A stretch of DNA of 64,000 nt from Leifsonia sp. CL147 (GCF_900114565.1 NZ_FOTM01000007.1:1-64000); one strand, 5' to 3'; positions 1-8,465 are shown, counted from the first letter of the stretch. Notes: a model not told the origin generated them from the letters alone. Program-made: numbers and translations.

Positions 1-20
1 TTCCCCGAGCCCAACGCAAC

Positions 21-33
21 ATTCGTCACGAAT
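21..33. repeat. Gapped palindrome ATTCGTCACGAAT downstream of the amn-like gene
   Basis: The 13-mer is a palindrome around one central base (ATTCGT-C-ACGAAT). The same 13-mer is the core of the 40-base tandem repeat at 6650-6800, so this is a single dispersed copy. It lies just past the stop of the minus-strand gene ending at 45, where it could act as a weak transcription-end hairpin. Its role is unknown. Confidence 0.6.
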
Positions 34-44
34 CTCGCGGGCGG

Positions 45-890
45 TCAGTCGTCCTCGAACCGAAGGTGCCGCACGCTGCGGCCGTTGCGACGCACCAGGC
101 GCAACGCCTCGACCCCGATGCGGATGTGGACTTCGACGAAGTCGCGCGTCACTCCCCGATCGCTCTCCGTCGTCTTCACACCCTCCGGCGTCATCGGCTG
201 ATCGGAGACCAGCAGAAGCGCCCCGCTCGGGATGCGGTTGGCGAAGCCGGCCGCGAACACCGTCGCCGTCTCCATGTCCACCGCCATGCACCGCGTCCGC
301 TTCAAGTACTCCTTGAAGGTGTCGTCGTGCTCCCAGACCCGGCGGTTGGTCGTGTAGACCGTCCCCGTCCAGTAGTCCTGTTGAAAGTCACGGATGGTGG
401 AGGACACAGCACGCTGCAACTGGAAGGCCGGCAGAGCGGGCACCTCGGGCGGCAGGTAGTCGTTCGACGTGCCCTCGCCCCGGATCGCCGCGATGGGGAG
501 CACGAGGTCGCCGAGCTGGCTCTTCCGCTTCACCCCGCCGCACTTGCCGAGGAACAGCGCCGCCTTCGGCGCGACCGCCGACAGCAGATCCATCACCGTC
601 GCGGCATTCGGGCTGCCCATACCGAAATCCACCATCGTGATGCCGTCGGCCGTCGCGTTCGGCATCGACCGGTCGAGCCCGCGCACCTCTGCCCCGTACC
701 ACTCGGCGAACCGCTGGACGTAGTCCCCGAAGTTCGTCAGCAGGATGTGGTCGCCGAACTCCTCGAGCGGCGTTCCGGTGTAGCGGGGCAGCCACTCCCG
801 GACGATCTCGGCCTTGTTACGCAGCGAGGCGTGCGGAGGCACCATCACCGGCGTCACCGCCGTGTCCACCGTGTTCTCTGCATCGACCAC
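45..890 (-). CDS. amn: AMP nucleosidase, short form
   Basis: Predicted cytoplasmic nucleosidase of the purine nucleoside phosphorylase fold, expected to split AMP into adenine and ribose 5-phosphate. The 281-residue product has a glycine-rich GMGSPNAA segment (residues 90-97), LGKCGG (114-119), the DMETA substrate-binding motif (205-209) and SDQ (229-231). It is far shorter than enterobacterial Amn (about 480 residues) and has no room for that enzyme's N-terminal regulatory domain, so ATP activation is not expected. The start is GTG at 890. It follows the VIT-family gene on the same strand after 36 bases and may be co-transcribed. The family call is good; exact substrate specificity is inferred. 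Confidence 0.8.
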   Translation of the reverse strand: MVDAENTVDTAVTPVMVPPHASLRNKAEIVREWLPRYTGTPLEEFGDHILLTNFGDYVQRFAEWYGAEVRGLDRSMPNATADGITMVDFGMGSPNAATVMDLLSAVAPKAALFLGKCGGVKRKSQLGDLVLPIAAIRGEGTSNDYLPPEVPALPAFQLQRAVSSTIRDFQQDYWTGTVYTTNRRVWEHDDTFKEYLKRTRCMAVDMETATVFAAGFANRIPSGALLLVSDQPMTPEGVKTTESDRGVTRDFVEVHIRIGVEALRLVRRNGRSVRHLRFEDD

Positions 891-926
891 TCTTCGTGTC
901 CTCTCGCCTCCGCCGGCCTTGCGGCC

Positions 927-1664
927 CTAGCCCCCGATGCGCGTGCCGAGCAGGCTGCCCACCAGGAACGTCGCGGCCAGCGCAAGGGCGCCGCCCACCA
1001 CCACTCGTACCATGGCACGAACTCGAGAGCTGCCGCCGATCCACGCCGCGGTGTATCCCGTGACCGCAAGCGCGATCAGCACGGCCACGAAGGTGACCGG
1101 GATCCGCACGTCGGCCGGCAGCAGAATGGTGAGCATCGGCAGCACGGCGCCGCACGTGAACGCCACGGCCGAGGCGAGCGCGGCGTGCCAGGGGCTGACC
1201 ACATCGTCCTGGTCGATGCCGAGCTCGGCGGAGAGATGTGCGGCCAGAGCGTCGTGCTCGGTGAGCTCGACGGCCACCTGGCGAGCCGTCGCCGGCGAGA
1301 GTCCGCGTTGCTCGTACAGGCCGGTCAGCTCGTCGAGCTCCTCCTCCGGCATCTCGGCCAGCTCGCGGCGCTCCTTCGCGATCAGCGACCGCTCGCTGTC
1401 CCGCTGGCTGCTGACGGACACGTACTCGCCGAGCGCCATCGAGATCGCGCCGCCCACGAGGGCGGCGAGCCCCGCAGTCACGATCGCGGCGACGGACGCG
1501 GTGGCTCCCGCGACGCCGACCACGACTGCCGCGACCGAGACGATGCCGTCGTTCGCACCGAGAACGCCCGCACGCAACCAGTTCAGTCGCTGCGCCAGTC
1601 CCGAACGGTGCGGCTCATCCGGATGCTGCTCCGGTGCCGCTCCGTCTGCCATCGCTTCGCTCAT
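927..1664 (-). CDS. VIT1/CCC1-family membrane transporter
   Basis: A 245-residue protein of the VIT1/CCC1 family, whose members move Fe2+ or Mn2+ across membranes. The first transmembrane segment carries the typical GANDGIVS motif (residues 36-43), and the second is followed by SMALGEYVSVSSQRD (75-89). A charged cytoplasmic loop rich in Glu and Asp (about 95-155) matches the metal-binding region of the family. Hydrophobic stretches near 40-70, 165-182, 188-206 and the C-terminus give about five membrane segments. The ATG at 1664 was chosen because family similarity begins about 20 residues later and a GGGG stretch precedes it. Iron or manganese export is the likely role; the metal cannot be decided from sequence. 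Confidence 0.82.
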   Translation of the reverse strand: MSEAMADGAAPEQHPDEPHRSGLAQRLNWLRAGVLGANDGIVSVAAVVVGVAGATASVAAIVTAGLAALVGGAISMALGEYVSVSSQRDSERSLIAKERRELAEMPEEELDELTGLYEQRGLSPATARQVAVELTEHDALAAHLSAELGIDQDDVVSPWHAALASAVAFTCGAVLPMLTILLPADVRIPVTFVAVLIALAVTGYTAAWIGGSSRVRAMVRVVVGGALALAATFLVGSLLGTRIGG

Positions 1665-1741
1665 GTGCCCGACCCCATCTTCAGCTTCGTGGCCCCAGCC
1701 TAGGAAAGTCGGCTCCCCGCCGCCACGAAGGTTCGGCGACC

Positions 1742-3577
1742 CTAATGAGCGCCCAGCCGTTTCCGGAGGAAGTCGATCCGGGACTGCAACTGCGTCACGC
1801 TCGCCTGCGCGACCGCGGGCCCTCCGCACACCCGCCGCAGTTCGGCATGGATGAGGCCGTGGGGCTCCCCGGAATTCTTGGAGTACAGCCCGACCAGGCT
1901 GTTCAACAGCTGCCGTTGCTCCTTCAGCGTGCGGTGCAGTGGCGCAGGCGGGTGTCCGTTCGCCGTGGCGGGCCGCGACGAGTGACGGCGGGCCTGCCGC
2001 TGCTGCCGCTGCAGAAGCAGCTCGTGCACCTGCTCGGGTTCCAGGATGCCCGGGAGGCCGATGAAGTCCAGCTCCTCGTCGGTCCCCGGCACGGCGAAAC
2101 TGCCGAACTCCTTGCCGTCGTAGACGACCCGGTCGAAGTTCGCCTCGGATGCGAGGGCCTCGAACGCGAACTGCTCGGTCAACGCCTCCGACGCCCGCTC
2201 GTCCCGGTTCGCCTCGGCGACCATCGCGTCCTCGGGGTTCCACAGGTCACCCTCGGCGTTCTCGTCGGCGACGCGGTCGAGCGCGTGGTCGCGCTCGAGC
2301 TCCATCGCGTTGGCGAGCGCCATCAGGTTGGGAACGTTCGGCAGGAACACCGACGCCGTCTCGCCGCGCCGCCGGGCCCGCACGAACCGGCCGATCGCCT
2401 GCGCGAAGTACAGCGGGGTGGATGCGCTGGTCGCGTACACCCCGACGGCCAGCCGGGGCACGTCGACCCCCTCCGACACCATCCGCACCGCGACCATCCA
2501 GCGGGACTCGCTCTTCGCGAACTCCTCGATCCGGTCGCTCGCCTCCTTCTCGTCGGAGAGCACCACGGTCACCGGCTCGCCGCTGAGCTGCTGCAGCAGG
2601 TCCGCGTACGCGCGTGCCGTGTAGTGGTCGGTCGCGATCACCAGGCCACCCGCGTCCGGGATGGAGTTGCGCACCTCTGTCAGGCGGCGGTCGGCCGCGG
2701 ACAGCACGGCCGGGATCCACTCGCCGCGCGGATCGAGCGCGGTGCGCCACGCCTGGGCGGTGATGTCTTTCGTGTTGCCCTCGCCGAGCCGCGCCTCCAT
2801 CTCGTCGCCGGTCTTGGTCCGCCAGCGCATGTGTCCGGCGTAGACCATGAAGATCACGGGACGGACGACGCCGTCCTCGAGCGCGCGTCCGTAGCCGTAG
2901 TTGTAGTCGGTGACCGAGGTGCGGATGCCCTGGCGGTCGGGCAGATAGGTCACGAACGGGATGGGCGCCGTGTCCGAGCGGAACGGCGTCCCGGTGAGCG
3001 AGAGCCGACGCGTTGCACGCTCGAACGCGTCGCGGATCCCATCGCCCCAGCTGAGCGCGTCGCCGCCGTGATGCACCTCGTCGAGGATCACGAGGGTCTT
3101 GTGCGCCTCCGTGATGTCCTTGTGCAGGCTCGGGCGCATCGCCACCTGGGCGTAGGTGACGGCGACCCCCCGGTAGTGCCGGGCGTACCGTCCCTCGGAG
3201 TTCTTGAAGTCGGGATCGAGGTGCAGCCCGACCCTCGCCGCCGCCTCCGCCCACTGGCGCTTGAGGTGCTCGGTCGGGGCGACCACGGTCACACGCTCGA
3301 CGACACGTCGCGAGAGGAGCTCGGTCGCCAGCCGGAGCGCGAAGGTCGTCTTGCCGGCGCCGGGGGTCGCCGCCGCGAGGAAGTCGCGCGGTTCGTGAAC
3401 GAAGTACGCGTCGAGGGCTTCCGCCTGCCAGGCGCGCAGCTTGCCCGCGGTCCCCCAGGCCGCGCGCTCCGGGAACGATGGCGACAGGTGCTCGGCAGCG
3501 AAGCTTCCGGCGTGCACACCGGGTCGCTCGGACTCCTCGAAGGGCTCATCCGGAATGAGTGCTGCTGACGTCTCCAC
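1742..3577 (-). CDS. DEAD/DEAH-box (superfamily 2) helicase
   Basis: A 611-residue superfamily 2 helicase-like ATPase. It has Walker A ATPGAGKTT (residues 70-78), a DEVHH Walker B box (166-170), motif III LTGTPFR (194-200) and motif VI QAIGRFVR (393-400), so both RecA-like lobes are present. The C-terminal 200 residues are charged and show no domain I can name. The GTG at 3577 is the most upstream start that does not enter the divergent SGNH hydrolase leader. The sequence just upstream (TAGATT about 10 bases before GTG) suggests a leaderless transcript. The nucleic-acid substrate is unknown; a repair or RNA role is possible, but no LexA box is present. Confidence 0.85.
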   Translation of the reverse strand: METSAALIPDEPFEESERPGVHAGSFAAEHLSPSFPERAAWGTAGKLRAWQAEALDAYFVHEPRDFLAAATPGAGKTTFALRLATELLSRRVVERVTVVAPTEHLKRQWAEAAARVGLHLDPDFKNSEGRYARHYRGVAVTYAQVAMRPSLHKDITEAHKTLVILDEVHHGGDALSWGDGIRDAFERATRRLSLTGTPFRSDTAPIPFVTYLPDRQGIRTSVTDYNYGYGRALEDGVVRPVIFMVYAGHMRWRTKTGDEMEARLGEGNTKDITAQAWRTALDPRGEWIPAVLSAADRRLTEVRNSIPDAGGLVIATDHYTARAYADLLQQLSGEPVTVVLSDEKEASDRIEEFAKSESRWMVAVRMVSEGVDVPRLAVGVYATSASTPLYFAQAIGRFVRARRRGETASVFLPNVPNLMALANAMELERDHALDRVADENAEGDLWNPEDAMVAEANRDERASEALTEQFAFEALASEANFDRVVYDGKEFGSFAVPGTDEELDFIGLPGILEPEQVHELLLQRQQRQARRHSSRPATANGHPPAPLHRTLKEQRQLLNSLVGLYSKNSGEPHGLIHAELRRVCGGPAVAQASVTQLQSRIDFLRKRLGAH

Positions 3578-3610
3578 TTGAATCGAATCTACCCGAGACC
3601 GCCGACAGAG

Positions 3611-3644
3611 TCGTTCGATGCGGAATGTCGTTCGATGCAGAATG
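3611..3644. repeat. 17-base tandem duplication in a divergent promoter region
   Basis: Two adjacent 17-base copies (3611-3627 and 3628-3644) of TCGTTCGATGCRGAATG differ at one base. They fill the space between the helicase start (3577, minus) and the SGNH hydrolase start (3650, plus). Each copy has a GTTCGA half-site like that of actinobacterial LexA boxes, but no full TCGAAC-N4-GTTCGA. It could be a duplicated regulator half-site or plain slippage. Confidence 0.6.
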
Positions 3645-3649
3645 GGGGC

Positions 3650-4438
3650 ATGGCCGCTGCACAGCATCCCTGGTCCCGTTACGTCGCCCTCGGGGACTCG
3701 TTCACCGAGGGGATCGGCGACCCGGAGCCCGGCAGCCCGGGCGGGCACCGCGGCTGGGCGGATCGTGTCGCCGAGGTGCTCAGCCGGCAGACCGACGACT
3801 TCGCCTATGCGAACCTGGCCGTCCGCGGCAAGCTCATCAAGCAGATCCTCGACGAGCAGGTGGATGCGGCGGTCGCCCTCCGCCCGGACCTGATCACCAT
3901 CTCAGCGGGAGGAAACGACGTCATCCGCCCGGGCACCGACCCCGACCAGATCGCGCTGCTCTTCGACGAGGCCGTCTCGCGACTCAGCGTGGACGGGGCG
4001 ACCATCGTCGTCTTCACCGGTGTGGATGTGGGCTTCTCGCCCGTGTTCCGCGGCATCCGCGGCAAGGTGGCGATCTACAACGAGAACGTCCGCGCTGTCG
4101 CCGCGCGCTACGACTGCATCGTGGCGGATCAGTGGGCGCTGACCGAGATCCAGGATCAGCGGATGTGGGCTCCCGACCGCCTGCACCTGGCGCCGCTCGG
4201 ACACCACACCGTCGCGCGCATGGTTCTCGCCGCGCTGAATGTGGAGAACGACCTGCAGCCGCTCGAGCCGGAGCCGCTCCCACCGCGGACCTGGCGCCAG
4301 GCCCGCTCCGAGGACCTCTCGTGGGCTCGCGAGTTCCTGGTCCCCTGGGTGATACGCCGCATCCGGCATCAATCGTCGGGCGACCACGTCACGCCGAAGC
4401 GCCCGGACCCCGGCCCGTTCCTGCTCGACCGGGAGTGA
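3650..4438 (+). CDS. SGNH/GDSL-family hydrolase
   Basis: A 262-residue SGNH-family esterase or lipase. Block I is GDSFTEG with the nucleophile Ser17 (residues 15-21), block III is GGND (87-90), and block V supplies Asp176 and His179 in DRLHLAPLGH. There is no signal peptide, so it probably acts in the cytoplasm. Actinobacterial homologues of this type are annotated as SGNH hydrolases of unknown substrate. The ATG at 3650 fits the family N-terminus; an ATG five codons upstream (3635) lies inside the tandem duplication and is an alternative. The gene converges on the carboxypeptidase gene, with only 14 bases between the stops. Confidence 0.85.
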   Translation: MAAAQHPWSRYVALGDSFTEGIGDPEPGSPGGHRGWADRVAEVLSRQTDDFAYANLAVRGKLIKQILDEQVDAAVALRPDLITISAGGNDVIRPGTDPDQIALLFDEAVSRLSVDGATIVVFTGVDVGFSPVFRGIRGKVAIYNENVRAVAARYDCIVADQWALTEIQDQRMWAPDRLHLAPLGHHTVARMVLAALNVENDLQPLEPEPLPPRTWRQARSEDLSWAREFLVPWVIRRIRHQSSGDHVTPKRPDPGPFLLDRE

Positions 4439-4452
4439 CGCCGCCGGCCCGG

Positions 4453-5709
4453 CTACGTGCCCAGGCCACCGGGATGCGCGAGCCGCCACCCGAATCCCGG
4501 GTCCGGCACATCCCGGGCGAGAGCGAGCGGCACGGTCTCCGTCTTCCCGTTGAGGGTGAAGGTGCCCTCCCCGAGGACGTCCCCCTTGAAGCCCGAGGAC
4601 AGCGGCCGCGTCTGCAGATCGACCTGGATGGGCGTGTCCGACCACACGAGGAACGTCTTCGTCTCGGTGGCGATGAGCTTCGACGAGACGCCCCAGGCGG
4701 TCGTGTAGGTCCCGAACGCCTGGCCCTTCTGGACCGGCGTCACCGGGTGGAAGCCGTTCTTCATGCTGGTGAGCAACGCCTGCACCCCGGCCCACAGCTC
4801 GTCGTGGCTGGAGGCGCCGAGCACCACACCGAGCACCCGGACCTTCGAGGTCCCGACCGGCACCTGGGCCGAGAAGAGCAGGCAGTAGCCGGCCTGGTCG
4901 GTGTTCCCGGTCTTGATCCCATCCATCCCGTCGAAGCCGAGGAGGGCGTTGGTGTTGTCCTGCGCGCCGGCCCCGGGCAGGGTCGCGTTCTTCATCGCGA
5001 CGATCGACGACAGCGCCGGTGACGCGAGCACGAGCTTCCCGATCCCGATCAGGTCCTTCGTCGTGCTGACATTGCCCGGGTCGAGCCCGTCCGGGGTGAC
5101 GACCTTGGTTCCCGTGAAGCCTTCCTGTGCGAGCCAGCCGTTCGCCGCCTTCAGGTACGCGTCGGTGGACCCGAACGCCCAGTTGGCGAGCGAGATGGCG
5201 TAGTTGTTGGCCGAGGGCAGCAGCATCGCCTCGAGCGCCTGCTTCTCGGTGAGCGAGGTCCCCGCGACCACCGGCGCCCACGACCCGCCGGCTGCGATGA
5301 CACCGTTCCAGATGTCCACATCCCGCTGGGTGAAGGCGATGTCCGGACCCTGGTCGCCGCCGTTCAGCGGCTTCTTCTCGAGCACGACCAGCGCGGTGAT
5401 CGTCTTGGTGATGCTCGCGATCGGCACGCTCGCCGCGCTGCCGTGCGAGGCGGACGCGTCCGGATAGTCGGGCGCCACGATCGCGGCAGAGCCGTATCCG
5501 GGCCAGGCGAGCTGAGCCGCGGGCTGCACCAGCGTCTTCTCGTGGGCGACCACCGCCGCGGTCGCGGGAACCGGGGCCACCAGTGAGGTGACGACGTACC
5601 CGAACGCCATCAGCAGGGCGATCACGATGCCGAAGACGACGAACCGCCGCCGGCGGTACACCTTCCGCGAGACACGGCGCGGCGGATCGGCGAGGACTTG
5701 CTGGGACAC
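4453..5709 (-). CDS. D-alanyl-D-alanine carboxypeptidase (low-molecular-weight PBP)
   Basis: A 418-residue serine-type penicillin-binding protein expected to trim the terminal D-Ala from peptidoglycan stem peptides outside the cell. A basic N-terminus (RRVSRKVYRRRR) leads into one membrane segment (about residues 23-46) that acts as signal anchor. The three catalytic motifs are present: SITK (99-102), SAN (166-168) and KTG (266-268). It begins at GTG 5709, 19 bases after the RNA methyltransferase stop, so the two genes probably share a transcript. The catalytic domain and a C-terminal beta-rich segment are present, but there is no C-terminal amphipathic anchor. Confidence 0.88.
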   Translation of the reverse strand: MSQQVLADPPRRVSRKVYRRRRFVVFGIVIALLMAFGYVVTSLVAPVPATAAVVAHEKTLVQPAAQLAWPGYGSAAIVAPDYPDASASHGSAASVPIASITKTITALVVLEKKPLNGGDQGPDIAFTQRDVDIWNGVIAAGGSWAPVVAGTSLTEKQALEAMLLPSANNYAISLANWAFGSTDAYLKAANGWLAQEGFTGTKVVTPDGLDPGNVSTTKDLIGIGKLVLASPALSSIVAMKNATLPGAGAQDNTNALLGFDGMDGIKTGNTDQAGYCLLFSAQVPVGTSKVRVLGVVLGASSHDELWAGVQALLTSMKNGFHPVTPVQKGQAFGTYTTAWGVSSKLIATETKTFLVWSDTPIQVDLQTRPLSSGFKGDVLGEGTFTLNGKTETVPLALARDVPDPGFGWRLAHPGGLGT

Positions 5710-5728
5710 CCTCGGATAGTAGCCGGGA

Positions 5729-6553
5729 CTAGCGATGCGCCGGCTGAGAACGCGCGCGGAGCGCCCACAACGCCACAGCCGACGCCGAGGCGACGTTGAG
5801 CGAGTCGACGCCGTGCAGCATCGGGATGGTCAGCACGGTGTCCGCGGCGTGGAGCGCACGCCGGGTGAGCCCGTCGCCCTCCGCGCCGAAGACCATGGCC
5901 ACACGGTCGGGCGGGTCGGCGGCGTACTCGTCGAGCGTGACCGCGTCGTCCGCGAGGGCGAGGGCCGCGATCGAGAACCCGGCCTCGTGCAGCAGCGGCT
6001 CGGCCGCATCCCACTCCGGCAGACGGGTCCACGGCACCTGCAGCACCGTGCCCATGCTCACCCGGACGCTCCGCCGGTAGAGCGGATCCGCGCAGCGCGG
6101 CGTGACCAGGACCGCGTCCGCTCCGAGGCCGGCGACCGAACGGAAGATCGCGCCGACGTTCGTGTGGTCGACGATGTCCTCCAGGATCACCACCCGCCGC
6201 GCATCCCGGAGCAGGTCCGCCGGGGCGGGCAGCACCGGCCGGTGCATCGCGGCCAGTGCGCCGCGATGCAGGTGGTAGCCGGTGAGCCGCTCCAGCACCG
6301 CCGCATCGCCGACGAACACGGGAACGTCGGGGAATCCGGCCAGCAGCGGCTCGACGTCGGCGAGCCACTGCTCCTGCACCAGCACGGACCGGGGCCGGTG
6401 GCCCGCCGCCAGCGCCCGCGTGATCACTTTCGTCGACTCGGCGATGTACAGCCCGCCCGCCGGCTCCGTCACGCGCCGCAGCGCGACGTCGGTCAGACGG
6501 GAGTAGTCGGCGAGGCCGTCGGCGTCGAGATCCTGGATGCGGTGCACGAGCAT
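5729..6553 (-). CDS. SpoU (TrmH)-family RNA 2'-O-methyltransferase
   Basis: A 274-residue SPOUT-class methyltransferase that would methylate a ribose 2'-OH in tRNA or rRNA using S-adenosylmethionine. The three SpoU motifs are visible: NVGAIFR (residues 132-138), FGAEGDGL (222-229) and IPM...DSLNV (243-254), the last forming the trefoil-knot cofactor site. The N-terminal 100 residues resemble the RNA-binding substrate domain (YIAES at 36-40). The ATG at 6553 fits the family start; a longer reading would run into the tandem repeat region. It is the first gene of a pair with the downstream carboxypeptidase. The target nucleotide cannot be told from sequence. Confidence 0.85.
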   Translation of the reverse strand: MLVHRIQDLDADGLADYSRLTDVALRRVTEPAGGLYIAESTKVITRALAAGHRPRSVLVQEQWLADVEPLLAGFPDVPVFVGDAAVLERLTGYHLHRGALAAMHRPVLPAPADLLRDARRVVILEDIVDHTNVGAIFRSVAGLGADAVLVTPRCADPLYRRSVRVSMGTVLQVPWTRLPEWDAAEPLLHEAGFSIAALALADDAVTLDEYAADPPDRVAMVFGAEGDGLTRRALHAADTVLTIPMLHGVDSLNVASASAVALWALRARSQPAHR

Positions 6554-6919
6554 GTGCACCAGCCTGCCAGCACCGGGCACCTCCCCAAAAAAGGCCGGTC
6601 TCCGAGAGTCGAGCGCCTTCGTATCCCGTCGCGCTTCTGGACGCCCCGCATTCGTCACGAATGTGCACTCCCACGCCGCCGAAGCGACGATTCGTCACGA
6701 ATGTGCACTCCCACGCCGCCGAAGCGACGATTCGTCACGAATGTGCACTCCCACGCCGTCGAAGCGACGATTCGTCACGAATGTGCACTCCCGCGCCGTC
6801 TAAGTGCACATTCGTGACGAATGTGCGTGTCGTTGCGCGCAGCAGGCCACCGCATCCAGCCGCCCGAAACAAATCGGAAAACTGGGGTGTTTAGACTGCG
6901 AGAGGATCTGGAGGTGCCT
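6554..6919. other. 366-base intergenic region with tandem repeats
   Basis: This gap between the divergent methyltransferase and sirtuin genes holds no convincing gene. Positions 6650-6826 are the 40-base tandem repeat described separately. The remainder includes an A-rich patch at 6868-6890 and GAGAGGATCTGGAG at 6900-6913, which supplies the ribosome-binding site of the sirtuin. A promoter for each flanking gene should be here, but no -35/-10 pair is clear. Confidence 0.6.
6650..6826. repeat. 40-base tandem repeat array ending in a 21-base palindrome
   Basis: Four consecutive units, about 40 bases each, begin with ATTCGTCACGAATGTGCACT followed by a CG-rich half (CCCACGCCGYCGAAGCGACG). The first two full units are identical; later ones carry single changes. 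The array ends at 6806-6826 with GCACATTCGT-G-ACGAATGTGC, a perfect palindrome around one base. It combines the repeat word with its own reverse complement, so the last unit is inverted. There are no unique spacers, so this is not a CRISPR array. The core 13-mer also occurs at 21-33. Confidence 0.9.
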
Positions 6920-7765
6920 GTGACCACGCTGACGACCGCGCTGCCGCCGGAATTGGCGCGCGGCATCGACCAGGCCGTCGAGCTCCTCAGGGGCCGCAGC
7001 TTCGCCGTGCTGACCGGAGCCGGCGTCTCCACGGACTCCGGAATCCCGGACTACCGCGGTGAGGGCGCCCCGCAGCGCACACCGATGACGTTCCAGCAGT
7101 TCCTCTCCGACGACCGCTTCCGCAAGCGCTACTGGGCCGGCAGTCACCTGGGCTACCGGCGCTTCGCGGCCGCGCGGCCCAACGACGGCCACCGCGCGCT
7201 CGCCCGCCTCGAGGCGACCGGCGGTGCGAACGGGGTCATCACCCAGAACGTGGATGGACTGCACAAGCAGGCAGGATCGCGCCGGGTCGTCGACCTGCAC
7301 GGGGCGATGGACCGGGTCCTCTGCCTGGTCTGCGGCCAGATCTTCGCCCGCGAGGCGATCACGGCTCGCATCGACGCCGCCAATCCGTGGCTCGAGACCG
7401 AGGGCGCGGTCGAGATCGCGCCCGACGGCGACGCGATCGTGAGCGACATCGACGCGTTCATCGTCCCCGACTGCACCGTCTGCGGCGGCCACCTGAAGCC
7501 GGATGTCGTGTTCTTCGGCGAGTTCGTCCCCGCCGAGAAGTACCGCGAGGCCAGCGCGCTGGTCCGCTCGGCCGAAGCGCTGGTCATCGCCGGGTCGTCA
7601 CTGGTCGTCAACTCCGGCATCCGGCTCCTGGAGGAGGCGCGTCGCCGCCGGCTGCCGATCGTCATCGTCAACCGCGGTCAGACGAAGGGCGACGGTCGCG
7701 CAACCCTTAAACTGGACGGCGGGACGACGGAGACGCTGGTCGAGCTCGCCGAACGGCTGGCCTGA
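6920..7765 (+). CDS. Sir2-family NAD-dependent protein deacylase
   Basis: A 281-residue sirtuin that would remove acyl groups from lysines using NAD+, releasing nicotinamide and O-acyl-ADP-ribose. It shows the NAD-binding signature GAGVSTDSGIPDYRG (residues 33-47), TQNVDGLH (108-115), the catalytic His127 in DLHG, and two zinc-binding Cys pairs CLVC (135-138) and CTVC (185-188). The GTG at 6920 was preferred over the GTG two codons upstream because GGAG at 6910-6913 is then six bases away. The histidine phosphatase follows after 40 bases on the same strand. Substrates are unknown. Confidence 0.9.
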   Translation: MTTLTTALPPELARGIDQAVELLRGRSFAVLTGAGVSTDSGIPDYRGEGAPQRTPMTFQQFLSDDRFRKRYWAGSHLGYRRFAAARPNDGHRALARLEATGGANGVITQNVDGLHKQAGSRRVVDLHGAMDRVLCLVCGQIFAREAITARIDAANPWLETEGAVEIAPDGDAIVSDIDAFIVPDCTVCGGHLKPDVVFFGEFVPAEKYREASALVRSAEALVIAGSSLVVNSGIRLLEEARRRRLPIVIVNRGQTKGDGRATLKLDGGTTETLVELAERLA

Positions 7766-7805
7766 CCGGTACGAGGGATCCGCGTCCCACAGCGAAAGGA
7801 CGCGC

Positions 7806-8405
7806 GTGACCTTCATCTCTCTCGTTCGGCATGGTGAGACCGACTGGAACCGCGCCAAGCGCATCCAAGGCTCCAGCGACATCCCGCTGAACGGCACCGG
7901 ACGGGCCCAGGCGGAGACGACAGGACGCGCGCTCGCCGGCGGCCGGTTCGACGCGATCTATGCCAGCCCGCTCTCGCGTGCACTGGAGACCGCGCAGATC
8001 ATCGCGGCGCACGTCGGCCTCGACGAGCCGGCCACGCTGCCGGCGGTCGCCGAGCGCAACTACGGCGACGCGGAGGGATTGACCGGCGAGCAGATCCTCG
8101 CCCGCTGGCCCGAGGGCACCGTCGTGCCGGGACGCGAGTCGAGGGATGAGGTGGTCGCGCGGGCGCTGCCCGCCTTGCGCGAGCTGGGCGAGCAGCATCC
8201 CGGAGAGAACGTCATCGTGGTGAGCCACGGCGGCGTGATCTCGTCACTCGTGCGTCACGTGACCGATCACGCGCTGCCGGCGCCGGGCGAGCTGATCCCC
8301 AACGGCTCCGTCCACCGCTTCGTGTACGACGACGGCGAGCTGACGCTCGACCGTTTCAACCTCGGCCCGGAGGATCGCGACCTCTTCACCGCGTCCGTCA
8401 TGTGA
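7806..8405 (+). CDS. Histidine phosphatase (phosphoglycerate mutase-like) family protein
   Basis: A 199-residue member of the histidine phosphatase superfamily. The catalytic RHGETDWN motif with phospho-accepting His9 is at residues 8-15, and the second active-site histidine is in SHGG (140-143). The size and NYGDAEGLTG segment fit cofactor-independent phosphatases rather than glycolytic phosphoglycerate mutase. The GTG start at 7806 is preceded by AAAGGA with a five-base gap. It probably shares a transcript with the sirtuin. Its stop codon lies inside the first copy of a tandem repeat (8392-8446). The substrate is unknown. Confidence 0.85.
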   Translation: MTFISLVRHGETDWNRAKRIQGSSDIPLNGTGRAQAETTGRALAGGRFDAIYASPLSRALETAQIIAAHVGLDEPATLPAVAERNYGDAEGLTGEQILARWPEGTVVPGRESRDEVVARALPALRELGEQHPGENVIVVSHGGVISSLVRHVTDHALPAPGELIPNGSVHRFVYDDGELTLDRFNLGPEDRDLFTASVM

Positions 8406-8446
8406 CACCGCGTCCGTCATGTGACGCCCGTCCGTCATGTGACGCC
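8392..8446. repeat. Three tandem 18-19-base repeats over a stop codon
   Basis: Three near-identical copies of CGTCCGTCATGTGACRCC start at 8392, 8411 and 8429. The first contains the last codons (S-V-M) and TGA of the phosphatase gene, so the other two look like duplications of the gene's 3' end. It sits between convergent genes. No stable hairpin is evident. Confidence 0.85.
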
Positions 8447-8465
8447 CGCCTGCCGGGGAGAGGCG

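Noticed and set aside
66-1703. Long plus-strand open frame over the AMP nucleosidase and VIT genes
   Set aside because: Arg/His-rich translation with no motif; it spans two well-supported minus-strand genes.
3611-3644. LexA operator upstream of the helicase gene
   Set aside because: Only GTTCGA half-sites are present; the matching TCGAAC half at four-base spacing is missing.
6650-6826. CRISPR array
   Set aside because: Units are directly tandem with no unique spacers and no cas genes are near; it is a simple tandem repeat.
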